Origin: Bacteroidota bacterium
GTDB lineage: Bacteria > Bacteroidota > Bacteroidia > Sphingobacteriales > Sphingobacteriaceae
Assembly: GCA_018266915.1 (NCBI GenBank)
Contig: JAFDZM010000034.1
Coordinates: 28,811-92,810 of the forward strand
Direction: 5' to 3'
Length of the DNA stretch: 64,000 nt
The first letter of the stretch is position 1. Every line of letters starts with the position of its first letter. The position numbers were made by a program, and so were the translations under genes. The notes beneath the pieces are model-generated. The model made no database searches and was not told the origin of the DNA. It worked only from the letters and a program-made list of their open reading frames with translations. This document shows, piece by piece, positions 43,097 through 52,490 of the stretch.

Positions 43097-45706
43097 ATGA
43101 GTGCCAGCATACTTAATTTTCACGAAATTGACAAAAATAAGCTGGCATTGGTCGGGGGAAAAGGCGCAAATCTTGGAGAACTATCCAAAATTCACGATAT
43201 AAATGTACCTGATGGCTTTTGCATTACTACGGAAGTATATAAACAAATTATTGAGGGTAAAGAAGATTTTAATTCATTGCTTAATCAATTGAATGTTTTA
43301 AAAGCTGATAATAGAACGAGCATCAGTGATGTCAGCACAAAAATCCGTTCGCTAATCGAAAGGACGCCAATTCCAGAAGACATAGTAGAAGAGATAACTA
43401 TTCAACTCGCAAAATTTGGCGAACAAAACGCGTTTGCTGTACGATCAAGCGCTACTGCTGAAGACCTGCCTGCTGCATCTTTTGCGGGACAACAGGATAC
43501 TTATCTGAATATTATCGGAAAAGATGAAATCTTAAAGCATATCAGCAAATGCTGGGCTTCGTTATTTACAGATCGGGCGGTGACCTACCGGATACAAAAC
43601 GGATTTGATCATCGACAGGTTTACCTTGCTGTGGTTATACAGAAGATGGTTTCCCCTATTGCATCAGGTACTTTGTTCACTGCCGATCCTAAAACTTGCA
43701 ATAGAAGAATATCATCTATTGATGCAGGCTTCGGATTAGGAGAGGCTTTGGTTTCTGGGCGAATGAATCCTGACAACTATAAAGTATTGGAAAATAGAAT
43801 TGCTGGTAAGCTAATACCAGTTAAGGAACTGGTTATTGTAGCTTCAGCAGATGGCGGTACGCAAGAGCAAGAGGTTGACCATCATAGGCAAAAAAGGCAA
43901 GTTTTAACAGACGGGCGGATTTTACAACTTGCACTTATAGGTAGAAAAATCGAAGAATATTTCGGCTGCCCGCAGGATATTGAATGGTGTTGGGATTATG
44001 ATACTTTTTATATTGTCCAGAGCAGACCAATTACAACCCTGTACCCTATTCCCGAGGCGAATGATGAGGAAAATCATGTATATGTATCTGTCGGTCATCA
44101 GCAAATGATGACGGATGCTATGAAACCATTGGGCTTATCTTTATGGCAGTTAACCGCGGCCCGACCGATGTTTAAAGCCGGTGGTAGGCTGTTTGTTGAT
44201 GTTGGGCCAATGCTGATCTCTCCCATTAGCAGAAAAACTATAATAGATGTCATTGGCGAACATGATCCTCTTATTAGGGATGCGCTTATTAGTATAACGG
44301 AGCGAGAGGATTTTATAACAAAGACAAGCAGTAAAGAAGAATCAATACCTATTAAAAGCAGCAAAGGTAAATCGTTCGCAGAAATTACGGGGCAGATCGA
44401 AAACTCCCCCATCGTAGCTGCCGAACTGATCAAACATAGCGAAACCGCAATAGAAGAGCTAAAGCAAAATATTCAAACCAAAACGGGGACAGATCTATTT
44501 GATTTTATCCTGGAAGACGGGCAGTCAAGAAGAAACTTATTTGCCGGGCAAAATATAGCTGCAATTATAGCCGCTGTGGATGCTACTACGTGGATCAACG
44601 AAAACATGAAAGAATGGTTGGGTGAGAAGAACGTTGCAGACGTGCTTTCTCAATCTGCCCCCAACAATATTACTTCTGAAATGGGTCTGGATTTACTGGA
44701 TGTGGCTGATGTGATCCGTTTTTATCCCGAAGTAATTGAATATTTACGACATACAAAAGACAATAACTTTTTAGATGAACTGGTTAAGTTTCAAGGTGGT
44801 CGGGAAGTTCATAATGTTATCGACACATACCTTGAAAAATATGGAATGCGCTGTGCCGGAGAGATCGATATTACCAAAACGCGCTGGGGCGAAAAACCGG
44901 CGACGTTAATCCCTATGATCCTGAACAATATTAAAAACTTTGAACAGGGTGAATCCAAACGAAAATTTGATCAGGGACGACAATCAGCTTTGAAAAAAGA
45001 GCAAGAATTATTGGAACGACTAAGTCGCTTGCCAAATGGCGAACAAAAAGTGCCGGAAACAAAACAAATGATCAGCTTGCTCCGGAATTTTGTTGGTTAT
45101 CGGGAATATCCAAAGTACGGCATTGTTAGCCGGTCTTTTGTTTATAAGCAGGCTTTACGGAAAGAGGCGGAAAAACTTGTGCAAGCGAACGTCATTCGTG
45201 AAAAGGAAGATGTATACTATCTGACTTTTGAAGAATTTCGTGAAGTAGTACAAACACAAAAACTGGATTACCAGCTCATCAATAAACGTAAAGAAGAACA
45301 CAAATTCAATGAAAAGCTAACTCCGCCTCGAGTTATTACTTCTGATGGAGAAATTATTACAGGTAAATACAAGCGTGAAGATATGCCAACTGATGCTATT
45401 GTTGGCCTGCCTGTTTCCTCCGGCATTATAGAAGGACGAGCACGTGTCATTTTAAATATGGAAAATGCTGACCTTGAAGATGGAGATATATTGGTCACCA
45501 CATTCACCGACCCAAGCTGGACACCGTTGTTTGTATCGATAAAAGGTTTGATCACTGAAGTCGGTGGGCTAATGACGCATGGAGCAGTCATAGCTCGGGA
45601 ATATGGCTTACCGGCCATTGTCGGAGTAGAAAATGCTACTAAATTGATCAAAGACGGACAAAGGATTCGGGTGAATGGGACAGACGGATATATAGAGATA
45701 TTATAA
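43097..45706 (+). CDS. rph: rifamycin-inactivating phosphotransferase
   Basis: An 869-residue enzyme, the length of known RPH proteins (about 867). It phosphorylates rifamycin antibiotics using ATP, releasing AMP and phosphate. Domain order: ATP-grasp (LVGGKGANLGELS, AVRSSATAEDLPAASFAGQQDTYLN, DIEWCWDYDTFYIVQSRPITTLYPIPE), a rifamycin-binding domain beginning VYVSVGHQQMMTDAMKPLGLSLWQ, and the swivelling His domain. The catalytic His828 lies in GGLMTHGAVIAREYGLPAIVG. The match through VGHQQMMTDAMKPLGLS separates it from PEP synthase. It is preceded by a MarR gene in the same direction. Confidence 0.92.
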   Translation: MSASILNFHEIDKNKLALVGGKGANLGELSKIHDINVPDGFCITTEVYKQIIEGKEDFNSLLNQLNVLKADNRTSISDVSTKIRSLIERTPIPEDIVEEITIQLAKFGEQNAFAVRSSATAEDLPAASFAGQQDTYLNIIGKDEILKHISKCWASLFTDRAVTYRIQNGFDHRQVYLAVVIQKMVSPIASGTLFTADPKTCNRRISSIDAGFGLGEALVSGRMNPDNYKVLENRIAGKLIPVKELVIVASADGGTQEQEVDHHRQKRQVLTDGRILQLALIGRKIEEYFGCPQDIEWCWDYDTFYIVQSRPITTLYPIPEANDEENHVYVSVGHQQMMTDAMKPLGLSLWQLTAARPMFKAGGRLFVDVGPMLISPISRKTIIDVIGEHDPLIRDALISITEREDFITKTSSKEESIPIKSSKGKSFAEITGQIENSPIVAAELIKHSETAIEELKQNIQTKTGTDLFDFILEDGQSRRNLFAGQNIAAIIAAVDATTWINENMKEWLGEKNVADVLSQSAPNNITSEMGLDLLDVADVIRFYPEVIEYLRHTKDNNFLDELVKFQGGREVHNVIDTYLEKYGMRCAGEIDITKTRWGEKPATLIPMILNNIKNFEQGESKRKFDQGRQSALKKEQELLERLSRLPNGEQKVPETKQMISLLRNFVGYREYPKYGIVSRSFVYKQALRKEAEKLVQANVIREKEDVYYLTFEEFREVVQTQKLDYQLINKRKEEHKFNEKLTPPRVITSDGEIITGKYKREDMPTDAIVGLPVSSGIIEGRARVILNMENADLEDGDILVTTFTDPSWTPLFVSIKGLITEVGGLMTHGAVIAREYGLPAIVGVENATKLIKDGQRIRVNGTDGYIEIL

Positions 45707-45750
45707 GCAGATATTAAATTGTATCTTAGTAAAACACCATCATTCTTACT

Positions 45751-46134
45751 ATGAAACATCAGGCCAAATCGATCCGCCCATTTATCGGAGCTAAAGATTT
45801 CGTTCTTTCTAGAAATTTTTATCGCGACATGGGCTTTGAAGAAATCGTCATCTCTACCAATATGTCTCTCTTTAAAATCAATGAGCTGGGATTTTATTTG
45901 CAAAATGGATATGTAAAAGACTGGGTTGACAATACGATGGTTTTTATCGAGGTTGACGATGCCGACAGATACTTTAAAGAATTGTCGGCCTTAAATCTTA
46001 AAGAGAAATACGAAAATGTCAGGCTGACTCCGGTCAGGGTAGACTATTGGGGTAAAGAATGCTTCGTACATGATCCTTCGGGTATTCTTTGGCACTTTGG
46101 CGAGTTCTTTAAAAACAAACAGACCTCTTTATGA
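45751..46134 (+). CDS. glyoxalase/VOC superfamily protein
   Basis: A 127-residue protein with the beta-alpha-beta-beta-beta pattern of the VOC superfamily: SIRPFIGAKDFVLSRNFYRDMGFEEI, then FLIEVDDADRYFKEL-like strands (FIEVDDADRYFKEL) and WGKECFVHDPSGILWHFGE at the end. The C-terminal FVHDPSGILWHFGE carries likely metal-site residues. Its substrate is unknown. Proteins of this type often give bleomycin resistance or act on small thiol adducts. Its end overlaps the TrmO gene by ATGA. Confidence 0.8.
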   Translation: MKHQAKSIRPFIGAKDFVLSRNFYRDMGFEEIVISTNMSLFKINELGFYLQNGYVKDWVDNTMVFIEVDDADRYFKELSALNLKEKYENVRLTPVRVDYWGKECFVHDPSGILWHFGEFFKNKQTSL

Positions 46135-46532
46135 ACACCATCTTACAATACATAGGCACAATTAGCTCAAAACTTAAAAATATAGATGATTGCCCGCGAC
46201 AGGCTGATGAAAATGCGCCTGAAGCATCGATAATTGTTTATCCTGAATTTGCGGAAGGCGTAAAAGATATAAAACCCGGCGATGAAATATTGTTACTTAC
46301 CTGGCTGCATATGGGTGACAGAACAGTATTACAAACCAGGCCCAGAAACAATCCCAACGCACCCCTTACTGGTATATTTTCAACCCGCTCCCCTGACAGG
46401 CCCAACCCTGTTGGTATTCATTCTGTAAAAGTTATTTCAATAACAGATGGTAAGATTAAAGTAGACAGTCTTGAGGTGTTGGATCAGACACCGGTGATCG
46501 ATATTAAACCTATCTGGAATACAAAAATCTGA
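46131..46532 (+). CDS. trmO: TsaA-like (TrmO) tRNA methyltransferase
   Basis: A 133-residue protein of the TsaA/VirR family. It has the signature FSTRSPDRPNPVGIHSVKV near 84-102 and the beginning IGTISSKLKNIDDCPRQ. In E. coli, TrmO uses SAM to methylate N6-threonylcarbamoyladenosine in tRNA-Thr. This single-domain form lacks the C-terminal extension of E. coli TrmO, so activity on tRNA is uncertain. It is coupled to the VOC gene by ATGA. Confidence 0.8.
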   Translation: MNTILQYIGTISSKLKNIDDCPRQADENAPEASIIVYPEFAEGVKDIKPGDEILLLTWLHMGDRTVLQTRPRNNPNAPLTGIFSTRSPDRPNPVGIHSVKVISITDGKIKVDSLEVLDQTPVIDIKPIWNTKI

Positions 46533-46644
46533 AGATAAATATACCCCAGGTATCTCGTACTGACATCTTCCTGAAAACATTTGATTGATGTATCGGTTAG
46601 AATTTAACATAGTTTTTTAAACTGATACATTAATTGTTTAAATC

Positions 46645-47988
46645 TTGTCTGTGCTATACCACTTAATTTCTAAAAATAAATTACCCCTAAAATTATTATT
46701 GCTAATCTTCTTTGTGAGCATTGTATCCTTTACTCACGCCCAGGTCACTGCACCACCCGATTCTCTTAAAGCCGATTCTTTGCGCATTAAAAACAATAAG
46801 ACACGCAATCCATCCTATAATGTAAGCAAGCAGTATGATTTTGGAAATTTAGCCCACGATATTCTTCATCCGCGTAAAAAGCCGGATACATTGCACAAAG
46901 GCTCTGGAATTACTGTTGTACCTAACGTTGCTGCCAACCCCACCATAGGCGGTCAATTAGGCATCAAAGCTGTTGCGGGCAGAAGGCTTGGGAATGATCC
47001 AAAAACATTATTGTCCGTTGGGGCGACTTCTGCGTCTATTACCACTAAAGGCATCATCTATTTTTATATTAATCATAATATATTCACGCCAGGCAATACC
47101 TGGAATTTCCAGGGCAACATTGTAGCTTCAAGAAGCATCACGCCGGATCATGGTCTCGGTATCGGCAACGGTATAACAAATGGCAGTACCACAGACAACA
47201 TATTGGCCGACCCAACCCATAAAGGTTATGCTATCCACTCCCAATATTATAATTTCAGGGAAAAAGCATATAAGGAAGTAGCTGAAAATCTTTTCATAGG
47301 TGGAGGTGTGTCATTTGAGGTCAGGCGGAAGATTGTAAACTCAGACACCGTTAATAATGGTACACCATATAGTATTTATAATAACCAGCATGGATTTGCC
47401 CAGGATCATTATGCAGCAAACGGTTTCCTTTTCAATATTGAATACACCACCCGCGATAATCCTAACAGAGCCTATAAAGGTATCTATTTTGATGGCGGAA
47501 TCCGCATTAATCAAACCTGGATCGGCAGTTCGAAAAATGCTGTTCAGTTTACTACTGATTTAAGGAAATACATCAGCTTGTCCGAAGAATATCCCGAAAT
47601 GGTTTTGGCGTTGTGGAATTGGGGCTCTTACCTGGCCAGTGGTGCTATACCTTATCTGGAGTTACCGGGAACCGGAAGGGATGGCACTTACCGAAGTGGC
47701 AGAGGATACACCGCACAATATTTTAAAGGCACCCAATTTAATGATACCGAAGCCGAATTCCGTTTCCCGATACTAAACAATAAATTAATTAGCGGCGTTG
47801 TCTTTGGGAATTTACAAACCGCTAATGACGAGCATGGCACCAAATTATTCCAGGTTTTTCAGCCCGGCGGTGGTACGGGATTAAGAGTATTATTTAACAA
47901 AGCGACCCGAACTAACCTCGCATTAGATTATGCCTGGGGTAAATTTGGCAATAAAGGATTCTTCCTCAATCTGAACGAGGCTTTTTAA
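46645..47988 (+). CDS. outer-membrane beta-barrel protein (BamA/surface-antigen-like)
   Basis: A 447-residue exported protein with signal peptide (about residues 12-33, ending FTHAQ). The body is alternating beta strands with many aromatic residues: VVPNVAANPTIGGQLGIKAVAGRRLG near 90, NFQGNIVASRSI, GYAIHSQYYNFREKAYKEV, NPNRAYKGIYFDGGIRI, and a closing GTGLRVLFNKATRTNLALDYAWGKFGNKGFFLNLNEAF. The form resembles the C-terminal barrel of the bacterial surface antigen (Omp85/D15) family, without POTRA repeats. No ATG precedes the signal, so TTG 46645 or GTG 46651 is the start. It ends one base before the convergent SDR gene. Confidence 0.8.
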   Translation: MSVLYHLISKNKLPLKLLLLIFFVSIVSFTHAQVTAPPDSLKADSLRIKNNKTRNPSYNVSKQYDFGNLAHDILHPRKKPDTLHKGSGITVVPNVAANPTIGGQLGIKAVAGRRLGNDPKTLLSVGATSASITTKGIIYFYINHNIFTPGNTWNFQGNIVASRSITPDHGLGIGNGITNGSTTDNILADPTHKGYAIHSQYYNFREKAYKEVAENLFIGGGVSFEVRRKIVNSDTVNNGTPYSIYNNQHGFAQDHYAANGFLFNIEYTTRDNPNRAYKGIYFDGGIRINQTWIGSSKNAVQFTTDLRKYISLSEEYPEMVLALWNWGSYLASGAIPYLELPGTGRDGTYRSGRGYTAQYFKGTQFNDTEAEFRFPILNNKLISGVVFGNLQTANDEHGTKLFQVFQPGGGTGLRVLFNKATRTNLALDYAWGKFGNKGFFLNLNEAF

Positions 47989-47989
47989 G

Positions 47990-48805
47990 TTATACCCCGC
48001 TGAAGATTGAAAAACCACCATCTACACAAATCATTGCGCCTGTAACAAATGCAGAAGCATCGCTTAACAGCCAAACCAATGCACCAATTAACTCATCCGG
48101 ATGCCCAAAACGTTTGAACGGTGTATTCCTGATAACCGCTTCTCCCCTTTGGGTATATCCACCTTCAGGTTTAGTTAATAGGTTTCTATTCTGTTCGGTA
48201 AGGAAAAAGCCAGGAGCAAGTGCATTCATGCGGATGGTATCGCCATATCGGTTAGCCAGTTCAACGGCAAACCATTGATTATAGCAATCCATAGCCGCTT
48301 TACCCATATTATAGCCAATCACCTTAGTGACTGCTCTTTTTGAATTCATGGATGATATATTAACGATACTGCCTTTACCCGTCTTAGCGATTGCCTCGCC
48401 AAATATTTGAGTCGGCCATAAAGTACCCCAAAGGTTCAGGTCCATCACCTGTTTCATACCATCGAGGTTCATTTTGAAAATATCCTCGTCGGGCTGTAAT
48501 ACGCCTTGTGGCATATTGCCTCCTGCCCCATTTACCAGGCCATCAATCCGCCCAAATGCTTTTAATATTTTTCCCCTGGCAGCAACCAGATCATCCTGAT
48601 TTAACACATCGGCAACAACTGCTAAAGCTTTGCCGCCCTTTTTGTTGATAGCATCTGTCCTTTCATTGGCTGTTGCCTCGTTACGCCCAAGTATTACTAC
48701 GGTGCCACCTGCGTCGACGATTCCATTAACAAAAGAGTTGCCCAATATGCCGGTGCCGCCGGTTACTACAATTACCTTGCCTTCTAAAGAAAATTTATCA
48801 TTCAT
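47990..48805 (-). CDS. SDR oxidoreductase, probable D-mannonate (fructuronate) reductase
   Basis: A 271-residue classical SDR with the NAD(P) motif TGGTGILG near 16-23, the GAGGNMP motif near 94-100, catalytic Ser in ISSMNS near 152, and YNMGKAA near 165 (Y-x3-K). It ends with WLLSDASAFVTGAMICVDGGFSIFSGV. APGFFLTEQNRNLL fits the mannonate reductase subgroup. KduD activity is the alternative, since the gene follows kduI in the same operon. The ATG at 48805 is used, because an upstream ATG at 48910 overlaps kduI. Confidence 0.82.
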   Translation of the reverse strand: MNDKFSLEGKVIVVTGGTGILGNSFVNGIVDAGGTVVILGRNEATANERTDAINKKGGKALAVVADVLNQDDLVAARGKILKAFGRIDGLVNGAGGNMPQGVLQPDEDIFKMNLDGMKQVMDLNLWGTLWPTQIFGEAIAKTGKGSIVNISSMNSKRAVTKVIGYNMGKAAMDCYNQWFAVELANRYGDTIRMNALAPGFFLTEQNRNLLTKPEGGYTQRGEAVIRNTPFKRFGHPDELIGALVWLLSDASAFVTGAMICVDGGFSIFSGV

Positions 48806-48815
48806 TGATTTGTAT

Positions 48816-49646
48816 TTATTTGATGTCAGGGATGTTAACAACATCCATATCTGTGTAATCCAAATTTTCACCGGCCATACCCCATATAAAGCTATAGCTG
48901 GCAGTCCCACTACCCGAATGTATGCTCCACGGCGGAGAAACCACAGCTTCGTTATTATTTACTGCAATATGCCTTGTTTCATCACCTTGCCCCATGTAAT
49001 GAAATACTTTTTGTCCCGTAGGCAAATCAAAATAAAAATAGGCTTCCATACGGCGGTCATGAGTATGGGCAGGCATAGTGTTCCAAACACTACCTTCCTG
49101 CAAAATGGTCAGGCCCATTACCAGTTGGCAGCTTTTTATCCCGTCCATGTGGATGTATTTATTGATTGTACGCCTGTTAGCTGTGGATGTATCACCTGCA
49201 TTCACCTTTGCCGCTTCTGCGTGAGTCATAACCATTGTTGGATGAAATGCATGAGCGGGCGCTGATAGTAAATAGAATATGGCAGGATTCCCCGGGTCTT
49301 TACTGCTAAAAGTCACATATTCAGTCCCTTTACCTATATAAATGCAATCCAGTTTATGTACAGCATAAGTTTGTCCATCAGCTGAGACTTCGCCATCACC
49401 GCCTACATTAATAATACCGATCTCCCGTCGTTCAAGGAAATATTTTGACCGGAGATTTGGGTAAGTTTTAAGCTCTAACGACTTACTGACCGGGTTAGCC
49501 GCACCGATGATCATTCGGTCATAATGGGTGTAGGTGCAATTTATCTTTTCTGATTCGATCAGATCATCAATCAAAAATCTTTCTCTTATCAGCGCGGTCT
49601 GATAGGTTTTAAAATCATCCGGGTGGACGCTGTGTATTACTTTCAA
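48816..49646 (-). CDS. kduI: 5-dehydro-4-deoxy-D-glucuronate isomerase
   Basis: A 276-residue cupin-fold enzyme of uronate and pectin-type oligosaccharide degradation. It isomerises 5-keto-4-deoxyuronate (DKI) to 2,5-diketo-3-deoxygluconate. Family marks are HSVHPDDFKTYQT at the start, RREIGIINVGGDG near 72, APAHAFHPT near 127, the zinc site MPAHTHDRRMEAYFYFD near 193-209, and WSIHSGSGTASYSFIWGMAGEN at the end. Ten bases separate it from the SDR gene. A pathway of uronate catabolism is indicated, but the lyases are not in the window. Confidence 0.95.
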   Translation of the reverse strand: MKVIHSVHPDDFKTYQTALIRERFLIDDLIESEKINCTYTHYDRMIIGAANPVSKSLELKTYPNLRSKYFLERREIGIINVGGDGEVSADGQTYAVHKLDCIYIGKGTEYVTFSSKDPGNPAIFYLLSAPAHAFHPTMVMTHAEAAKVNAGDTSTANRRTINKYIHMDGIKSCQLVMGLTILQEGSVWNTMPAHTHDRRMEAYFYFDLPTGQKVFHYMGQGDETRHIAVNNNEAVVSPPWSIHSGSGTASYSFIWGMAGENLDYTDMDVVNIPDIK

Positions 49647-49867
49647 AGCTTAGATGGTTTAATAGTAGTGTGCGGCACAAACCTTGCAAAAGATTAATTA
49701 TTAACCAAACAAATAAGTGTTTTTTTGACAAACTATATTCATCTCCTATTTTCTAAGGCAAACTTGTTAGTTTCTAATTAATTTTTGGCACTTAGGGTTA
49801 CTGCCAATCAAGAAAATGAATATCTTAGTGCCGAAAAACATTGCGCTATAAAAGCACGTCTGCACAA

Positions 49868-50047
49868 ATGAAAAAAGTTCAACTGTTTAGAAACTTCCTT
49901 TGGTTTCCGATAATAAGTATTACTCTTTTCAACGTAACATTTAAAATCGAGGACAAAAACTATCATATTCCTCAAAGTCATTATATCATTCTTGGTATTC
50001 TGATTATTTTGTTCATAGCCACATTTTTTGTTGGTAAAGGCTCTTAA
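49868..50047 (+). CDS. small hydrophobic protein
   Basis: A 59-residue frame with two hydrophobic stretches, one near 10-20 (FPIISITLFNVTF) and a clearer membrane span near 38-55. I do not recognise it. The ATG at 49868 is preceded by only weak signals. It lies between kduI and gmd and may be a real small membrane protein or chance. Confidence 0.35.
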   Translation: MKKVQLFRNFLWFPIISITLFNVTFKIEDKNYHIPQSHYIILGILIILFIATFFVGKGS

Positions 50048-50189
50048 AGTGATTCATGTAATGTTTTGGTTAGGGCTTTATTTTTACTCAGCAGAACAAA
50101 AAGCGCCAATTTTTCGTTTAACAAACTCAGATAAACTCCTGAAATAGATCAGGATATTGAACTTCATACTTAAGAACAACAATTAAATA

Positions 50190-51302
50190 ATGAAAAAAGC
50201 ATTAATCACAGGAATTACCGGTCAGGATGGCGCCTATCTTGCGGAGCTCTTATTGAAGAAAGGTTACGAGGTACATGGCATAAAAAGAAGGAGCTCTTTA
50301 TTTAATACCGATCGTATAGATCATCTTTACCAGGATCCTCATGACGCTAATATAAGATTTACGCTACACTACGGCGATCTGTCAGATTCAACAAACCTTA
50401 TCCGAATCATCCAACAGGTTCAGCCCGACGAGATATACAATTTGGGTGCGATGTCGCACGTAAAGGTAAGTTTTGATACTCCAGAATACACAGCTAATGC
50501 CGATGGTATCGGAACTTTGCGCTTATTGGAGGCAATCAGAATATTAGGCTTACAAAAGAAAACAAAAATATACCAGGCCTCAACATCCGAACTATATGGA
50601 TTGGTGCAGGCGGTTCCGCAATCAGAAACTACACCATTTTACCCACGCTCTCCTTACGCTGTTGCAAAATTATATGCCTACTGGATAACGGTAAACTATC
50701 GCGAAGCTTATGGCATTTACGCATGCAACGGCATTTTGTTTAATCACGAAAGCCCGTTACGCGGCGAAACTTTCGTAACCCGAAAAATCACCCGTGCGGC
50801 ATCTAAAATTGCTCTTAACTTACAAAATACATTATTCCTTGGTAACCTTGATGCCCAACGCGACTGGGGCCACGCGAAAGATTATGTTGAAGCAATGTAC
50901 CTTATCCTTCAGCAGGATACTCCGGAAGACTATGTAATTGCAACCGGCGTAACCACCCGTGTACGTGAGTTCGTAAGAATGTCTTTTAAGGAATTAGGCA
51001 TTGAAGTTGAATTCCGTGGTGAAGGAGTGGATGAAAAAGGATACGTGGTTTCGTGCACTAACCCGGATTACCAGGTGGAAACAGGCAAAGAAGTGGTAGC
51101 AGTTGACCCTAAATATTTCCGCCCAACAGAAGTAGACCTGTTGATTGGCGACCCAACCAAATCTAAAACCAAATTAGGGTGGGAACCAAAATACGATCTA
51201 CAAGCACTTGTAAGTGAAATGGTTCAGGCCGATGTTGATCACTTCAGAAAAGAGAAGCTACTAAAGGAATACGGTTACACCATCAAGAATCAGTTCGAAT
51301 AA
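50190..51302 (+). CDS. gmd: GDP-mannose 4,6-dehydratase
   Basis: A 370-residue extended SDR that converts GDP-mannose to GDP-4-keto-6-deoxymannose, the precursor of GDP-fucose and GDP-rhamnose. It has the nucleotide motif [27 protein letters not shown] (6-32), the catalytic STSELYG region and YAVAK near 156-160, [16 protein letters not shown], and the [17 protein letters not shown] end. Length is typical. It lies at the edge of the exopolysaccharide locus and so supplies a deoxyhexose precursor. A terminator follows. Confidence 0.96.
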   Translation: MKKALITGITGQDGAYLAELLLKKGYEVHGIKRRSSLFNTDRIDHLYQDPHDANIRFTLHYGDLSDSTNLIRIIQQVQPDEIYNLGAMSHVKVSFDTPEYTANADGIGTLRLLEAIRILGLQKKTKIYQASTSELYGLVQAVPQSETTPFYPRSPYAVAKLYAYWITVNYREAYGIYACNGILFNHESPLRGETFVTRKITRAASKIALNLQNTLFLGNLDAQRDWGHAKDYVEAMYLILQQDTPEDYVIATGVTTRVREFVRMSFKELGIEVEFRGEGVDEKGYVVSCTNPDYQVETGKEVVAVDPKYFRPTEVDLLIGDPTKSKTKLGWEPKYDLQALVSEMVQADVDHFRKEKLLKEYGYTIKNQFE

Positions 51303-51327
51303 TCTTTATTCAGAAAAGACAGGAAAG

Positions 51328-51360
51328 CCTTTAAGAACAGATCTTAAAGGTTTTCTTGTT
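51328..51360 (+). terminator. terminator of gmd
   Basis: CCTTTAAGA and TCTTAAAGG form a perfect 9-bp stem with an ACAGA loop, followed by TTTTCTTGTT. Confidence 0.85.
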
Positions 51361-51381
51361 GGTAAAATTAAAAGCTAGTTT

Positions 51382-52479
51382 CTATTTATTAACGATGCTT
51401 TTGTAAACATCAAGGGTTTCATCAGCAATCAGGTTCCAGTCATACCTTCTCATATCATAATCGACACGTTGATTTTCTGTCAAATTGATGTTGTTCAGAT
51501 GATTCAGTAACGAAGCCTCGTTACCTACTTCGAAATAATTCTGAGCGGGGAGATTTACCTGTGTATTTGCAGGGATATTGCTGGAAAGGATCGGCAGTCT
51601 GTAACTCATTGCCTCCAGCAAGGCTATTGGCAGCCCTTCATAAAATGAGGGGATCACAAATAAAGCCGCATGAGTAAACAATTGGTGTAGTTTTTCACCT
51701 TTAATAAAACCAGTTAAAATCACATTGTTGTTTCGGGCCAGTTCTTTCAATGCGAGAGAATATTCAGATTCATGGTCAGCGTCACCTGCAATAACTAATT
51801 TATATTTTTTTGAAATCGGCGATTGCGCATAGGCACGCACCAGGTAATCAAAACCTTTTTCGGGAACAAACCGCCCCAATGTAAATATATATTGGCCTTT
51901 TACAAGCCCTAGTGACTCGATATAATCTGTACTATCGCTAATAACGGGCTTATCAACGCCATTGGGAATAAGTATGCAATCATTTCGACCATAGGTGGCA
52001 GCAACATGATCTTTGATCTCCTGCGATATGACGATCACTTTTTTAGAAAACTTCACTCCCATCAGTTCGCCTGTTCTCAGGAAAAATTTAGCGATCCCAT
52101 TCCATTTCATCCGCTTGTAATCAGGCCCATGGTGGGTCATTACCACTTTAAGCCCCAGCAGCCTTCCTAAACCAGCAACTAAATTGGGCCCGATTGCATG
52201 GATATGTAAAACGTCCGGGCGTTTAACCGCAGCGTGCAGTACCGCTAAAGTGCTGTGTACAATCGCTTCGAATGATTTGCTTTTCGGCGAATAAATATTC
52301 TTTAGTTTGATGCCATGATGTTCTTTAAGGCTTTTATCTGTAACATAATTGCTGCGACATATAACGGTAATAGTATTTGCTCCACCTTTTATCATTCTTG
52401 GATAAAGATGTTCGCAATGTGTTTCCACTCCACCCGGTATATGAGGAATGCCACGGGTGCCCATTACCATTATTTTCAT
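51382..52479 (-). CDS. glycosyltransferase family 4 (sugar transfer for exopolysaccharide)
   Basis: A 365-residue GT-B enzyme. The N-terminal domain starts MVMGTRGIPHIPGGVETHCEHLYPRM. The C-terminal domain has YIFTLGRFVPEKGFDYLVRAY and the nucleotide-sugar binding segment PSFYEGLPIALLEAMSYRLP (E-x7-E form) near 275-295. It is the last of three GT4 genes in a minus-strand run and likely adds one sugar of the repeat unit. The donor cannot be read from the sequence. Confidence 0.9.
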   Translation of the reverse strand: MKIMVMGTRGIPHIPGGVETHCEHLYPRMIKGGANTITVICRSNYVTDKSLKEHHGIKLKNIYSPKSKSFEAIVHSTLAVLHAAVKRPDVLHIHAIGPNLVAGLGRLLGLKVVMTHHGPDYKRMKWNGIAKFFLRTGELMGVKFSKKVIVISQEIKDHVAATYGRNDCILIPNGVDKPVISDSTDYIESLGLVKGQYIFTLGRFVPEKGFDYLVRAYAQSPISKKYKLVIAGDADHESEYSLALKELARNNNVILTGFIKGEKLHQLFTHAALFVIPSFYEGLPIALLEAMSYRLPILSSNIPANTQVNLPAQNYFEVGNEASLLNHLNNINLTENQRVDYDMRRYDWNLIADETLDVYKSIVNK

Positions 52480-52490
52480 TCAGGTATTAC

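Noticed and set aside
43097..45706. PEP synthase instead of rifamycin phosphotransferase
   Set aside because: The central domain with VGHQQMMTDAMKPLGLS and the length of 869 fit RPH better than PEP synthase.
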